Source of the DNA: Skermanella pratensis
GTDB lineage: Bacteria; Pseudomonadota; Alphaproteobacteria; Azospirillales; Azospirillaceae
DNA length: 64,000 nucleotides
Direction of reading: 5' to 3'
NCBI RefSeq assembly: GCF_008843145.1
Contig: NZ_CP030265.1
Span: forward strand, 3,960,501-4,024,500
Below the pieces are notes generated by a model. That model made no database searches. It was not told where the DNA came from and saw nothing but the letters and a program-made list of their open reading frames with translations. The translations under genes were made by a program, and so were the position numbers. Below are positions 55,647 through 64,000 of this stretch, piece by piece (positions within the stretch are counted from its first letter, which is position 1; every line of letters begins with the position of its first letter).

Positions 55647-56863
55647 ATGGATTACGAAGCCTTCTTCCGGACCCAGATCGACAATCTGAAGCGTGAAGGC
55701 CGATACCGGGTCTTCGCCGATCTGGAACGCCGGGCGGGCAATTTCCCAAAGGCGAAGCGTTACGACGGGGCGAGCGGCACCGTCCAGGAAGTCACGGTCT
55801 GGTGCTCCAACGACTATCTCGGCATGGGCCAGCATCCCTCCGTGCTGCGGGCGATGCACGAGGCGCTGGAGACCTGCGGCGCCGGTGCCGGCGGGACCCG
55901 CAACATCTCCGGCACGAACCACTACCATGTCCTTCTGGAGCGCGAGCTGGCCGACCTCCACGGCAAGGAAGCGGCCCTTCTGTTCACGTCGGGCTACATT
56001 TCGAACCAAGCGACGCTCAGCACGCTGGGCAAGCTGCTGCCCAACTGCGTGATCCTGTCCGACGCGCTGAACCACAATTCGATGATCGAGGGCATCCGCC
56101 AGTCGGGCGCAGAGAAACACGTCTTCCGCCACAACGACCCGGAGCACCTGGACCAACTGCTGAGCCGGCTGCCGGCCGACCGGCCGAAGCTGGTGGCGTT
56201 CGAGTCCGTTTATTCCATGGATGGCGACATCGCTCCGCTGGCCGAATTGTGCGACGTCGCCGACAAGCACAGCGCGATGACCTACCTGGACGAGGTACAT
56301 GCCGTCGGCATGTACGGCCCGCGCGGCGCCGGCGTCGCGGAGCGGGACGGCGTGATGCACCGGCTGACCATCATCGAGGGCACGCTGGGCAAGGCGTTCG
56401 GCGTGATGGGCGGCTATATCGCCGCGTCGTCCGCCCTGGTGGACGTGGTGCGCAGCTTCGCGTCAGGCTTCATCTTCACCACCTCGCTGACCCCGTCGAT
56501 CGCCGCCGGGGCGCTGGCCAGCGTGCGTCACCTGAAGCAGAGCCAGGCCGAGCGGGCCTCCCACCAGGAGCGGGCCGCCACGCTGAAGCGCCGGCTGCTG
56601 GGCGCCGGCCTGCCGGTGCTGCCGTCGGTCAGCCATATCGTTCCGGTGCTCGTCGGCGATCCGCGCCTGTGCAAGCAGGCGAGCGACGACCTGCTGGAGC
56701 GGCACAACATCTACGTCCAACCGATCAACTATCCGACAGTCCCGCGCGGCACCGAGCGGCTGCGGATCACCCCTGCCCGCTCCACACGGACGGCGACATG
56801 GACCATCTGGTCGATGCGCTGCTCGACGTCTGGAGCCGGCTGGAACTGAAAAAGGCGGCCTGA
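55647..56863 (+). CDS. hemA: 5-aminolevulinate synthase, with apparent 1-nt frameshift near the 3' end
   Basis: Condenses glycine and succinyl-CoA to 5-aminolevulinate, the first step of haem synthesis by the C4 route. ATG 55647; the N-terminus [20 protein letters not shown] is classic. PLP binding includes [38 protein letters not shown] and Lys249 in [13 protein letters not shown]. After RLRITP the first frame degenerates and stops at 56849, while the minus-one frame gives the expected family ending [20 protein letters not shown] and RLELKKAA, stopping at 56863. The change occurs at the run CCCC, 56770-56773; one additional C restores a normal protein of about 405 aa. As a key haem gene, a sequencing error is the likelier explanation. 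Confidence 0.92.
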
Positions 56864-56885
56864 CCCGGGAGGGTCGGACCGCCTT
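56849..56885 (-). terminator. Terminator of the PRC-barrel gene, overlapping the hemA end
   Basis: On the minus strand AAGGCGG and GACCC-type arms pair with GGGTC and CCGCCTT (56885-56852), followed by TTTTT from 56853 to 56849. It lies 24 bases past the PRC-barrel stop and overlaps the last codons of the convergent hemA gene; the hairpin may also end hemA transcripts. Confidence 0.7.
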
Positions 56886-56909
56886 CCCGACAGCTTCCGC
56901 CGTCGGGGA

Positions 56910-57611
56910 TCAGTTGCTCTGGCCCGCCTGATCCTCGGCGGTCTGGGGCTGGATCTCAGCCTGGGTGGCGTTGACGCGGATAGTCTGGGCCCGCTTGTCC
57001 ACCCCGGCAACCTTGTCCCAGGGCACCTCGAAGATGCTGTCGCCGATGACCCCCAAAAGCCCGCCGGTGCTGACCAGCAGGGTGTCTATGCTGCCGGTCT
57101 CCAGGTTGAGGACAGTGCCCGCGACATCGCCGAAATCCTCCTTGTCGGACAGGTCGACGGACATCTTCGCCAAGTCCTCGGTATAGACTTGGTTGGCCGC
57201 GAGACCGCCACCGCCGCGGGAATGCGTCGGCGACTGCGCTTCGGTCGTGTTGAGCGCCGCCGGACGCTCCGTGTCGGAGCCCGCATCGGCCTGGGGAGTC
57301 CCGCCGTCGCGGGTCTTGCCTCCGGAACCCGCCGGCGGCGTCACGTTGGTCGCCGCGGTATCGCCTTCCTGGCCGCCGACGGCGGGCTGGCGGGCTCCCT
57401 GCGGTTGAACCTTCGGATCGGCCGGCGTTGCCTGCTGGGTCCCGTCCGGCCCGCCCATCTGCCGGCCGGCCGGCAGGGTTTCCGGCGTCTGGATACCTTC
57501 CATCTGGTCGGTCGTCGGGCGGCCGCCCATGCCCGGCGTATCCTGCGCATAAGCCCCGGTGCCCAGGGTCGTCAGGATCGCGGTCGCCGCCAGGAGTGAT
57601 TTGAGGGACAC
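56910..57611 (-). CDS. Exported PRC-barrel domain protein
   Basis: Exported protein of about 233 aa. A signal peptide (SLKSLLAATAILTTLGTGAYA, cleaved before QD) is followed by a long low-complexity linker of Gly, Pro, Thr and Gln (residues 25-135) and a C-terminal PRC-barrel-like domain (VYTEDLAKMSVDLSDKEDFG, AGTVLNLETGSIDTLLVST and IFEVPWDKVAGVDKRAQTIR). PRC-barrel proteins of this layout are common in alphaproteobacterial envelopes, function unknown. Start: GTG 57611 has GGAG six bases ahead; an in-frame ATG at 57623 without a good site is the alternative. Divergent from the PadR-like regulator gene. Confidence 0.8.
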   Translation of the reverse strand: MSLKSLLAATAILTTLGTGAYAQDTPGMGGRPTTDQMEGIQTPETLPAGRQMGGPDGTQQATPADPKVQPQGARQPAVGGQEGDTAATNVTPPAGSGGKTRDGGTPQADAGSDTERPAALNTTEAQSPTHSRGGGGLAANQVYTEDLAKMSVDLSDKEDFGDVAGTVLNLETGSIDTLLVSTGGLLGVIGDSIFEVPWDKVAGVDKRAQTIRVNATQAEIQPQTAEDQAGQSN

Positions 57612-57794
57612 GATGGTCTCCATGTAGTGTGAATCTGCTACCTTATCCAACAGGGCGTTGCCGTGCGGCGTTCCGTGCCGCTCTTCCATCCGCCGGCAAG
57701 TTGAGATTGCGTCGCAAAGGCAACTATGGACTTATCGGCAGGGACGCACTATGTTCCATGGTGAGCCGTTGGAACCTTCCGGGGGAGTGGCACC

Positions 57795-58340
57795 ATGTAT
57801 CGCGACAATTCACTGATGCCGAAAGAGGCCGTGCGCCTCGCCGTACTCGGAACGCTCGCCCAGGCGGGGTCCCTGCGCTATGCTGATCTGGCCGGCGCAC
57901 TTCGCCATTTCACCAGCCGCATCGTCGGCCCGTCGCTCGACCTGATGGGAACGTCGCTGGAATTGCTGCGCTATGACGGCTCGATCGAGGCGCTGGACGG
58001 CACCGGCATGGAGGACAACGCGGTACTGTCGGTGACCGAGGCCGGCCGCCGGGAGTTCGAGACCCTGATGCGGGCCAATGTCCGCGCCCCGTCGTCCGAC
58101 GATCTGAACAAGCTGGTGATCACGCTCAAGCTCCGTTTCCTCCATCTTCTCGACAAGGAGGACCAGCAGGAGCAGATCGACCTGCTCGCCAGCATGTACG
58201 AGACGGAACTGGCGCGCCTGCAGGATCTGCGGCGCTATCATGAGGGCGACCCCGGCCATCTGACCGAGTGGCTGGACCATGACATCGCCCAGGTCGAGGC
58301 CCGGCTGCGCTGGTTCCAGGATCTGTACGACCGGACCTGA
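57795..58340 (+). CDS. PadR-like transcriptional regulator
   Basis: Probable DNA-binding protein of 181 aa. Residues 12-90 resemble a winged helix (EAVRLAVLGTLAQAGSLRYA and NAVLSVTEAGRREFETLMRA, the wing and start of the linker), and the C-terminal half is a helical dimerisation region (DLNKLVITLKLRFLHLLDKE, YETELARLQDLRRYHEGDPG) like the PadR C-terminal domain. The residues that normally form the recognition helix read RHFTSRIVGPSLDLMGTSLE and are atypical, so family placement is probable rather than certain. GGGGGAGTGGCACC precedes ATG 57795. It may regulate itself or the divergent PRC-barrel gene. Confidence 0.7.
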   Translation: MYRDNSLMPKEAVRLAVLGTLAQAGSLRYADLAGALRHFTSRIVGPSLDLMGTSLELLRYDGSIEALDGTGMEDNAVLSVTEAGRREFETLMRANVRAPSSDDLNKLVITLKLRFLHLLDKEDQQEQIDLLASMYETELARLQDLRRYHEGDPGHLTEWLDHDIAQVEARLRWFQDLYDRT

Positions 58341-58459
58341 TCTATCCTTGGGCGGCTGGAAGCTTCGCCGGTAGGCCTAGCACAAGACGGGTAGTGCCAA
58401 ATGCGCATCAAAAGGGTTATGATGTACTCCCTTTTCCCAGCGCCGTGGCCATTCACCCG

Positions 58460-59230
58460 ATGTCAGTCAATCTCGATGCCGACGACCTAGCCGATCAACT
58501 GCGTGTCGAATTCAAGGACGATGCGCAGGATCGTCTCGATATTGTCTACCAGACGCTGGACAAACGGGCGAACAGCCTGCTGGCCGACGACGAGGCTCTC
58601 ATGATCCTCCGGCGCGAAGCCAGCAAACTTCGCGGAATCGGCGCCTCCTGCGGATTCCCGCTCGTCAACCTGATCGCGCACCGCCTCGAGACTTACCTTG
58701 GCGGCAATCTCACCCGGCTGAACGAGCGCCAGATCGAGGATGTCACCCGGTTCGCCGACCGGCTCGCCCAGGCCGTGGACCGGGAAGAACTTCCCGACGT
58801 CGCGACGACCAACCAGATCATCCGCACCCTGCCCGTCCGCTACGAGTTCGACATCACCGACATCGAGGTGCACGACGTCGAGATCATGCTGGTGACGCCG
58901 TCCAAGGTGGTGAGCAAGCTGGTCAGCACCGAAATGGCGGCCTGCGGTTTTCGAACCGTCATCGTCCGCGATCCGATCGAGTCGATCGCCCTGGCGGTCC
59001 GGATGCCGCCGGACATGATCATCGCATCGGCCGTGATGGATGGTCTGGGCGGCCTCGACCTGCTGCGCGGCCTGCGCGCCATGTCCCCCACCCGGGACGT
59101 GCCGATGGCTCTGCTGACCAGCCTCGACACCGTCATCAAGGATGTGCCGGACGGCATCGCGGTGATCCGGGTCGGGACCCATTTCGGCGATGATTTCGCC
59201 GGCGCCATCACGCGATTCAACCTCGGCTGA
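58460..59230 (+). CDS. Degenerate Hpt/receiver domain protein
   Basis: Cytoplasmic protein of 256 aa, ATG 58460. Residues 10-110 look like a histidine-phosphotransfer helix bundle, but the phospho-site block reads RREASKLRGIGASCGF with Ser55 where the His of A-H-x-L-K-G belongs. Residues 139-256 fold like a receiver (EIMLVTPSKVVSKLVSTEMA, then DMIIASAVMDGLGGLDLLRG), but the acidic pair is TP (146-147) and the phospho-acceptor position is Ser190; Thr220 in ALLTS is kept. It probably acts by protein contact and not phosphorylation. The frame extends upstream to GTG 58394 without a ribosome site. It converges with the SEC-C gene, 9 bases apart. Confidence 0.7.
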   Translation: MSVNLDADDLADQLRVEFKDDAQDRLDIVYQTLDKRANSLLADDEALMILRREASKLRGIGASCGFPLVNLIAHRLETYLGGNLTRLNERQIEDVTRFADRLAQAVDREELPDVATTNQIIRTLPVRYEFDITDIEVHDVEIMLVTPSKVVSKLVSTEMAACGFRTVIVRDPIESIALAVRMPPDMIIASAVMDGLGGLDLLRGLRAMSPTRDVPMALLTSLDTVIKDVPDGIAVIRVGTHFGDDFAGAITRFNLG

Positions 59231-59239
59231 CGCGTCCGT

Positions 59240-60229
59240 TCATCTCCACTGGCCGCAGCACCTCTTGAACTTCCGGCCGCTGCCGCACGGACAGGGGTCG
59301 TTGCGGCCAACATACCGGTACGGGTTCAAGACGGTCTGCTGGCCGCCGACACCGATGGACGGCATACCCGGGAAAGCCATTGCGGAAGATCCGGGTGCAT
59401 CCCACCCCGCCAGCGCCGGTTCGCGCAAGCGCAGGGTCTGGGCGATCCGGGCGACCTCCTGCTCGATCTCCTCTTCGCCGGCCTCGTCGTCCCAGTCGTC
59501 GCGGACCGTCCAGCCCCCGAGTTCGGCGACGATATCGCCGAACGGGCGGAACTCGTCGCCGACTCCGACCATCAGGTCCCCGGCCTGGGCATCGGCGAGC
59601 ATCCGCTCGAAGTCTTCGCGCGACAGGAACTGCGGATCGACGATCCCGGCACAGAAACTCTGCTCGACCGCGCCGCGCAGCTCGGCGAAGCCCAGTTGGG
59701 CGATCAGTTCCGCCCAACCGGACGATACGATCCCATCGCCGTCACCGGCCAGATTGCCCTGCAGGCGGAGAAGATAGTCCGACATGACGGACCGTTCGAT
59801 CCGGCCGGCGGCCGTCAGCATGCCCATGGTATCGAGCATGCGGCGCCTGACATGACAGTCCGCGGCCGGATTCTCGACGAGATCCATCAACGGGCCCGGG
59901 TCGCCATCGAACAGATTGAACATCACGCGGTGGATCGTCAAGGTGACGGCATCGCCCAGCAGCGTGTCGATCTTACCGGCGTCCTGCGCCAGCAGATCCG
60001 CGACTGTCCGATAGGCCGAGGTCGCGCGCCAGGAACCGAGCAGATGCACAGCCAGGAACAGCAGGCCGTCTTCCCCGGCAAGCGCCGCCATCGGCGTGTC
60101 AGCCGCTCGCGCGACGACCCCGGTCAGGATCGGAACCATCTCGTCGCGCCGGGACGTGGCTTCGCGAACGGCTTCGACCGGAACGGTCGTTGCTTCCTTG
60201 AGTGCAGCGATGATCTGCTCGCTCTCCAT
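59240..60229 (-). CDS. DUF1186 protein with C-terminal SEC-C zinc motif
   Basis: Cytoplasmic protein of 329 aa. Residues about 30-240 match the DUF1186 helical repeat pattern ([60 protein letters not shown]), and the last 20 residues form a SEC-C zinc site, [20 protein letters not shown], with ligands Cys313, Cys315, Cys324 and Cys325, as at the end of SecA. SEC-C modules bind zinc and often link proteins to SecB or ribosome-type partners. The precise function is unknown. ATG 60229. It lies 72 bases downstream of the TPR-GT41 gene on the same strand and might be cotranscribed with it. Confidence 0.88.
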   Translation of the reverse strand: MESEQIIAALKEATTVPVEAVREATSRRDEMVPILTGVVARAADTPMAALAGEDGLLFLAVHLLGSWRATSAYRTVADLLAQDAGKIDTLLGDAVTLTIHRVMFNLFDGDPGPLMDLVENPAADCHVRRRMLDTMGMLTAAGRIERSVMSDYLLRLQGNLAGDGDGIVSSGWAELIAQLGFAELRGAVEQSFCAGIVDPQFLSREDFERMLADAQAGDLMVGVGDEFRPFGDIVAELGGWTVRDDWDDEAGEEEIEQEVARIAQTLRLREPALAGWDAPGSSAMAFPGMPSIGVGGQQTVLNPYRYVGRNDPCPCGSGRKFKRCCGQWR

Positions 60230-60301
60230 GGCTTCCCCCTTTGCGCCGGCCGCAGTTTAGCAGCAAGCCGGCCGGGGTGAAGTCCCTCGCGACATTTATC
60301 C

Positions 60302-62260
60302 TCAACTTGCGCAGTGTTGCCGCCACATCATGCGGTATGCCGCTTCCAGACCGCGGGTGAAGGCCGCGCCGTCGCACAGCGGCGAAGCGGCCATGCGCTC
60401 GCGAAGACCGGACCGCAGGCCGGCAAGGGCCTCACGGTCCCGCGACAGCGCGGCGGCGATCCGCACATAGTCGTCCGCATCGGCCGCAGCCCATTCCGGA
60501 TGACCCAGCACCGTCACATGGCTCAGGCTGTGCCGGGAGCAGAACCGCCGGCCCGGCAAGGTGACGACGGGCACTCCCATCCACAGTGCCTCCAGGGTCG
60601 TGAGACCGCCCGAGTAGGGAAACGGGTCCAGGGCGATGTCGACTCCGGCATAGGCCGCCAGCATGTCCGCATGTCCGCCGCCCTGCCCCAGCTCCAGCCG
60701 GCCCCGACCGATTCCGGCACGCCCGAAGCGCGCCGCGACCCGGTCGCGCAAGCCGGGGCACCGGAGCTCCCGGGTATTGAGGAACAGGCTGCTGCCGGGC
60801 ACCGCATCGAGAACCCGGGCCCAGAGGGCGATGACGCCGTCCTGGACCTTGGCGAGCCGGTTGAAGCAGCCGAAGGTGACATGGCCCGAGCCCAAGGCCG
60901 GCAGCGGCGCCACGGGAGAGGCATAGGCGGGAGGTCCGTAAGGGACGTATCCCCCGGGCAGCCGGACGATCCGCTCGGTATAAAGCTCCTCCGCCGCGGT
61001 CGGGCATTGCCGGCGATCGCCGATAAGCCAGTCCATGGCGGGGAGGCCCGACGTGCCGATCAGCCCGCCCCAGGTGGCAAGGACCGGAGCCGGCGTCCGG
61101 GCGAACACCCCGAGGCGGTTGTGGGCGGTGTGGCCCGAGAGATCGACCAGCAGGTCGATACCGTCCGCCCGGATCCGCCCGGCGAGCGCCGCATCGTCCA
61201 TGTCGGCGGTCGCGGCCCAGGAATCGCAGTGCCGGCGCAAGTGATCGGTCACCTCGTCCTCGACCACCCGGCCGGAGTAGGCATGGATTTCCACCGCCGC
61301 CCGATCATGGTTCGGCAAGACCGGTGAGAGGAACCAGCCAACCGGGTGCCGTCCGAAATCGGCGGAGACATAACCGACACGGAGCCGCCGATCGGGGTCG
61401 CGCCCTCGATCCGGCCGGGGTTCAGCCAGGCGGGACATGCCGGCACCCCAGACGCGCAGTTGCGTGGCGAGTTCCCCGTCGTCGACCGTGGGCGAGAGAT
61501 GGAGGGCGTAGAGCCGGTTCTCCGTGGCGCCGCGATGATCCGGCTGCAGTTCCATGGCCCGGGCATAGGTGTGGACGGCAGCATCGGGATCGCCGGCATC
61601 GATCAGAACATTGCCCAGTTGCACCAGTGCCGAGGCATCGACCGGATCGATCGCCGTCGCGCGCCGCGCGGCATCGACCGCCCGCCCGACCAGACCCGAG
61701 GAAGCCAGGACGATGGAGAGCGTGGTATAGGTCGCCGCATGGTCGGGCCTGAGCGCGGCCGCGCGCTGGGCGAAGGCCAAGGCTTCCCCGGTCCGATCCA
61801 GGCGGCTCAGAACCGTGGCGAGGTTGGCGAGCGCATGGCTATGCTCCGGCGCCACCATTACCGCGCCTTCGAGCACGCCGGCGGCATCGTGCAGGCGCCC
61901 GGCTTCCATTAGGGCGCAGCCGAAATCGTTCAACACGCCCGCATCGTGGGGAACGAGCCCGGCCGCCGCGCGATAGTGGGAAAGCGCGCCGTCCCGGTCT
62001 CCTCGCTTGTCCAGCAGCAACGCCAGCGTCCGCCGCCCGTCCGCCGAATCCGGGCACAGGGCGACCGCCCGTTCCAGCAGTTCGAGCGCCACGTCGGCTT
62101 GCCCCTGCTGGTGGCGCAGCAGTCCGAAGAACCGGAGAAGGTCGGCATGGCCCGGATGGGCGGCAAGAAGGATCCGATAGACGGCTTCCGCCTCGCCCAG
62201 CCGGCCGGCGCGGTGGAGGACGAGCGCGTCCTCCAGGCTCATGGCCGATGTCGATCCCAT
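60302..62260 (-). CDS. TPR-containing GT41 (OGT/SPINDLY-like) glycosyltransferase
   Basis: Protein of 652 aa. Residues 8-270 contain about seven tetratricopeptide repeats (AVYRILLAAHPGHADLLRFF, NDFGCALMEAGRLHDAAGVL). From about 290 is a GT41 catalytic region like O-GlcNAc transferase: RLRVGYVSADFGRHPVGWFL, LLVDLSGHTAHNRLGVFART, VTFGCFNRLAKVQDGVIALW, and DPFPYSGGLTTLEALWMGVP with the UDP-binding turn. His in SADFGRHP corresponds to the catalytic-region His. Bacterial members often glycosylate flagellin or adhesins; no target gene is adjacent. GGGGAGGACCGGAAGC precedes ATG 62260. It follows rpoC after a terminator. Confidence 0.9.
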   Translation of the reverse strand: MGSTSAMSLEDALVLHRAGRLGEAEAVYRILLAAHPGHADLLRFFGLLRHQQGQADVALELLERAVALCPDSADGRRTLALLLDKRGDRDGALSHYRAAAGLVPHDAGVLNDFGCALMEAGRLHDAAGVLEGAVMVAPEHSHALANLATVLSRLDRTGEALAFAQRAAALRPDHAATYTTLSIVLASSGLVGRAVDAARRATAIDPVDASALVQLGNVLIDAGDPDAAVHTYARAMELQPDHRGATENRLYALHLSPTVDDGELATQLRVWGAGMSRLAEPRPDRGRDPDRRLRVGYVSADFGRHPVGWFLSPVLPNHDRAAVEIHAYSGRVVEDEVTDHLRRHCDSWAATADMDDAALAGRIRADGIDLLVDLSGHTAHNRLGVFARTPAPVLATWGGLIGTSGLPAMDWLIGDRRQCPTAAEELYTERIVRLPGGYVPYGPPAYASPVAPLPALGSGHVTFGCFNRLAKVQDGVIALWARVLDAVPGSSLFLNTRELRCPGLRDRVAARFGRAGIGRGRLELGQGGGHADMLAAYAGVDIALDPFPYSGGLTTLEALWMGVPVVTLPGRRFCSRHSLSHVTVLGHPEWAAADADDYVRIAAALSRDREALAGLRSGLRERMAASPLCDGAAFTRGLEAAYRMMWRQHCAS

Positions 62261-62295
62261 GCTTCCGGTCCTCCCCGCCCGATCGGGCTCGAATG

Positions 62296-62331
62296 AAAAA
62301 AGGCCGCCCCGGTTTCCCGGAGCGGCCTTTT
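62296..62331 (-). terminator. Intrinsic terminator after rpoC
   Basis: On the minus strand AAAAGGCCGCTCCGGG, loop AAA, CCGGGGCGGCC and a TTTTTT tail (62301-62296). It lies 28 bases past the rpoC stop, separating it from the GT41 gene, whose ATG is 36 bases further on. Confidence 0.88.
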
Positions 62332-62358
62332 ACTCATGCTTGGCGTCGGTCCCGCGGC

Positions 62359-64000
62359 TTACGCCACGTTGGGCCGGCTTTCCGGCAGGCCCGGCATGAC
62401 GCTCTCGCTGCCATCGTGCTCGATCGGGGTGGTCTCCCGGTCGCGCTCGGCGGCGATCTGCTTCAGGCGGTTGACCACCGAACCGGTACCGGCCGGGATC
62501 AGGCGACCGACGATCACGTTCTCCTTCAGGCCGTCCAGGTTGTCCACGCGGCCCGAAACGGCGGCCTCGGTCAGCACGCGGGTGGTTTCCTGGAACGACG
62601 CGGCGGAGATGAACGATTTGGTCTGCAACGAAGCCTTGGTGATGCCCTGGAGCACCGGCCGCGCCTTCGCCGCGCGGAGCTGCACGCCGTCGGCGCCCGC
62701 CTCCGCGATGACCTTCTCGTTCTCGATGTCGAACTCCTGACGGTCCACCTGCTCGCCCACCAGGAAGGTGGTGTCGCCGGCGTCCTCGATCTCGACCTTC
62801 TGCAGCATCTGGCGGACGATCACCTCGATGTGCTTGTCGTTGATCTTCACGCCCTGGAGCCGATAGACCTCCTGGATCTCATTGGTGAGGTAGGCGGCCA
62901 GCGCCTCCACACCCATGACCGCCAGGATGTCGTGCGGCACGGGGTTGCCGTCCATCAGCAGGTCGCCGCGCTGGACATAGTCGCCTTCCTGGACCGAGAT
63001 GTGCTTGCCCTTGGGGATCAGGTACTCCTTGGGCTGGTCGCTCTCGTCGTTGGGGACGACCACGATCCGGCGCTTGGTCTTGTAATCCTTGCCGAACTCG
63101 ACCCGACCGTCGGTCTCCGAGATGATCGCGAAGTCCTTCGGGCGGCGAGCCTCGAACAGTTCGGCCACGCGCGGCAGACCACCGGTGATGTCACGCGTCT
63201 TGGAGCCTTCGCGCGGGATGCGGGCCAGCACGTCGCCCGCCCGCACGCGGGCACCGTTCTCGATCGACAGGATGGCATCGACCGACATGTAGTAGCGCGC
63301 TTCCATGCCGTTCGGCAGCTTGACCACGTCGCCGGTCTCGTCGCGCAGCGTGATGCGCGGCTTCAGGTCGGCACCGCGTGGCTGCTGCCGCCAGTCCACC
63401 ACCACCTTGCTCGAGATGCCGGTCGCCTCGTCCATGACCTCGCGGACGGACACGCCCTCGATCAGGTCGACGTAGTTGGCGATACCCTCGCGCTCGGTGA
63501 TGATTGGCAGGGTGTATGGGTCCCACTCGGCCAGCTTGCGTCCGCGCTCGACCTTCTCTTCCTCGGCCGCCAGCAGCTTGGCACCGTAGGGAATACGGTG
63601 ACGCGCCTTTTCGCGGCCCTGGTCGTCCACCAGCACCAGCTCGCAGTTCCGCCCCATGACGACCGGCACGCCCTCGGAGTTCAGAACCACGTTGCGGTTC
63701 TTGATCTGAAGGGTCGCGTCGAACGCCGCCTCGACCGAGGACTGCTCGGCACCGCGCTGGGCGGCGCCGCCGATGTGGAAGGTGCGCATGGTGAGCTGGG
63801 TGCCCGGCTCGCCGATCGACTGGGCAGCGATGACGCCGACCGCCTCGCCGACGTTCACCAGGGTGCCGCGGGCCAGGTCGCGGCCGTAGCACTTGGCGCA
63901 CACGCCGTCCCGGGTGTGGCAGGTCAGGACCGAGCGGATCAGCACCGAGTCGATGCCCGCCTGCTCGACCGTGTCTACCAGCGCCTCGTCGATCAGCTGG
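62359..64000 (-). CDS. rpoC: RNA polymerase beta' subunit, 3' part (5' end outside the window)
   Basis: C-terminal 546 codons of RpoC, open to the right edge. Visible hallmarks are the second zinc-binding site ([20 protein letters not shown]), the bridge-helix-distal block [20 protein letters not shown], the trigger-loop-side [11 protein letters not shown], a sandwich-barrel region ([20 protein letters not shown]) and the ending block [16 protein letters not shown] before the variable tail. The protein ends [14 protein letters not shown]. Family length is about 1400 residues, so about 60% lies beyond 64000, presumably after rpoB. A strong terminator follows. Confidence 0.98.
   Translation of the reverse strand, partial: QLIDEALVDTVEQAGIDSVLIRSVLTCHTRDGVCAKCYGRDLARGTLVNVGEAVGVIAAQSIGEPGTQLTMRTFHIGGAAQRGAEQSSVEAAFDATLQIKNRNVVLNSEGVPVVMGRNCELVLVDDQGREKARHRIPYGAKLLAAEEEKVERGRKLAEWDPYTLPIITEREGIANYVDLIEGVSVREVMDEATGISSKVVVDWRQQPRGADLKPRITLRDETGDVVKLPNGMEARYYMSVDAILSIENGARVRAGDVLARIPREGSKTRDITGGLPRVAELFEARRPKDFAIISETDGRVEFGKDYKTKRRIVVVPNDESDQPKEYLIPKGKHISVQEGDYVQRGDLLMDGNPVPHDILAVMGVEALAAYLTNEIQEVYRLQGVKINDKHIEVIVRQMLQKVEIEDAGDTTFLVGEQVDRQEFDIENEKVIAEAGADGVQLRAAKARPVLQGITKASLQTKSFISAASFQETTRVLTEAAVSGRVDNLDGLKENVIVGRLIPAGTGSVVNRLKQIAAERDRETTPIEHDGSESVMPGLPESRPNVA

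Overview
The window reads as a chromosomal segment of a high-GC alphaproteobacterium, most like the Rhodospirillales (Azospirillum/Skermanella type). The reasons are glycine-dependent HemA (C4 haem pathway), a PHA phasin with a PhaR-type operator, ClpS-ClpA, ANTAR-controlled nitrate assimilation, a Caa3_CtaG protein, and GC-rich codon use with long antisense shadow ORFs. No rRNA, tRNA, CRISPR array, integrase or transposase gene was found. The genus is inference.

Left part (1-20.4 kb): 3' truncated prkA; a 1 kb gene-free stretch; a 57-aa Pro/Gly-rich protein; a GH13 alpha-glucosidase; an unknown gene behind a Fur-like box; a chemoreceptor; RidA; a FemAB-like protein; a coupled hypothetical/CoA-transferase pair; an unrecognised four-gene operon (10567-13676) led by a membrane protein with HExxH and ExxAD motifs; clpS-clpA; a phasin with two PhaR-type operators around its promoter; the proteasome-like protease Anbu; a lipoprotein; and a D,D-carboxypeptidase with a SPOR-like tail.

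Middle (20.4-39.7 kb): small palindromic/MITE-like elements flanked by CTAG-type sites; an isochorismatase-fold hydrolase; the sugar-nucleotide run galU, ugd, phosphoglucomutase/phosphomannomutase; a membrane J-domain protein and a VWA protein; an orphan molybdopterin oxidoreductase; a CNNM/CBS protein; a flavoprotein disulfide reductase; a transglutaminase; CtaG; a YciE-like ferritin-fold protein; an ATP-dependent DNA ligase with its metallo-beta-lactamase exonuclease; and the pseudouridine catabolic pair psuK-psuG.

Right part (39.7-64 kb): a complete nitrate assimilation locus nasT, nrtA, nrtB, nrtC, nirB, nirD, nasA, cysG. Between nasT and nrtA the sequence shows, in order, a dyad (possible enhancer site), a perfect sigma-54 promoter, two tandem stem-loops with AAYGGC hexaloops (the ANTAR target architecture) and an intrinsic terminator. 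This points to nitrogen-controlled initiation combined with nitrate-controlled antitermination by NasT. It is the most informative regulatory structure in the window. A GT4 glycosyltransferase follows, then a secreted single-CxxCH protein, a class III aminotransferase, hemA with an FNR-type box, a PRC-barrel protein, a PadR-like regulator, a degenerate Hpt/receiver protein, a DUF1186/SEC-C protein, a TPR-GT41 glycosyltransferase and the 3' part of rpoC.

Two genes (12428-12930 and hemA) each change frame by one missing base inside a short G or C run. Sequencing error is at least as likely as real mutation.
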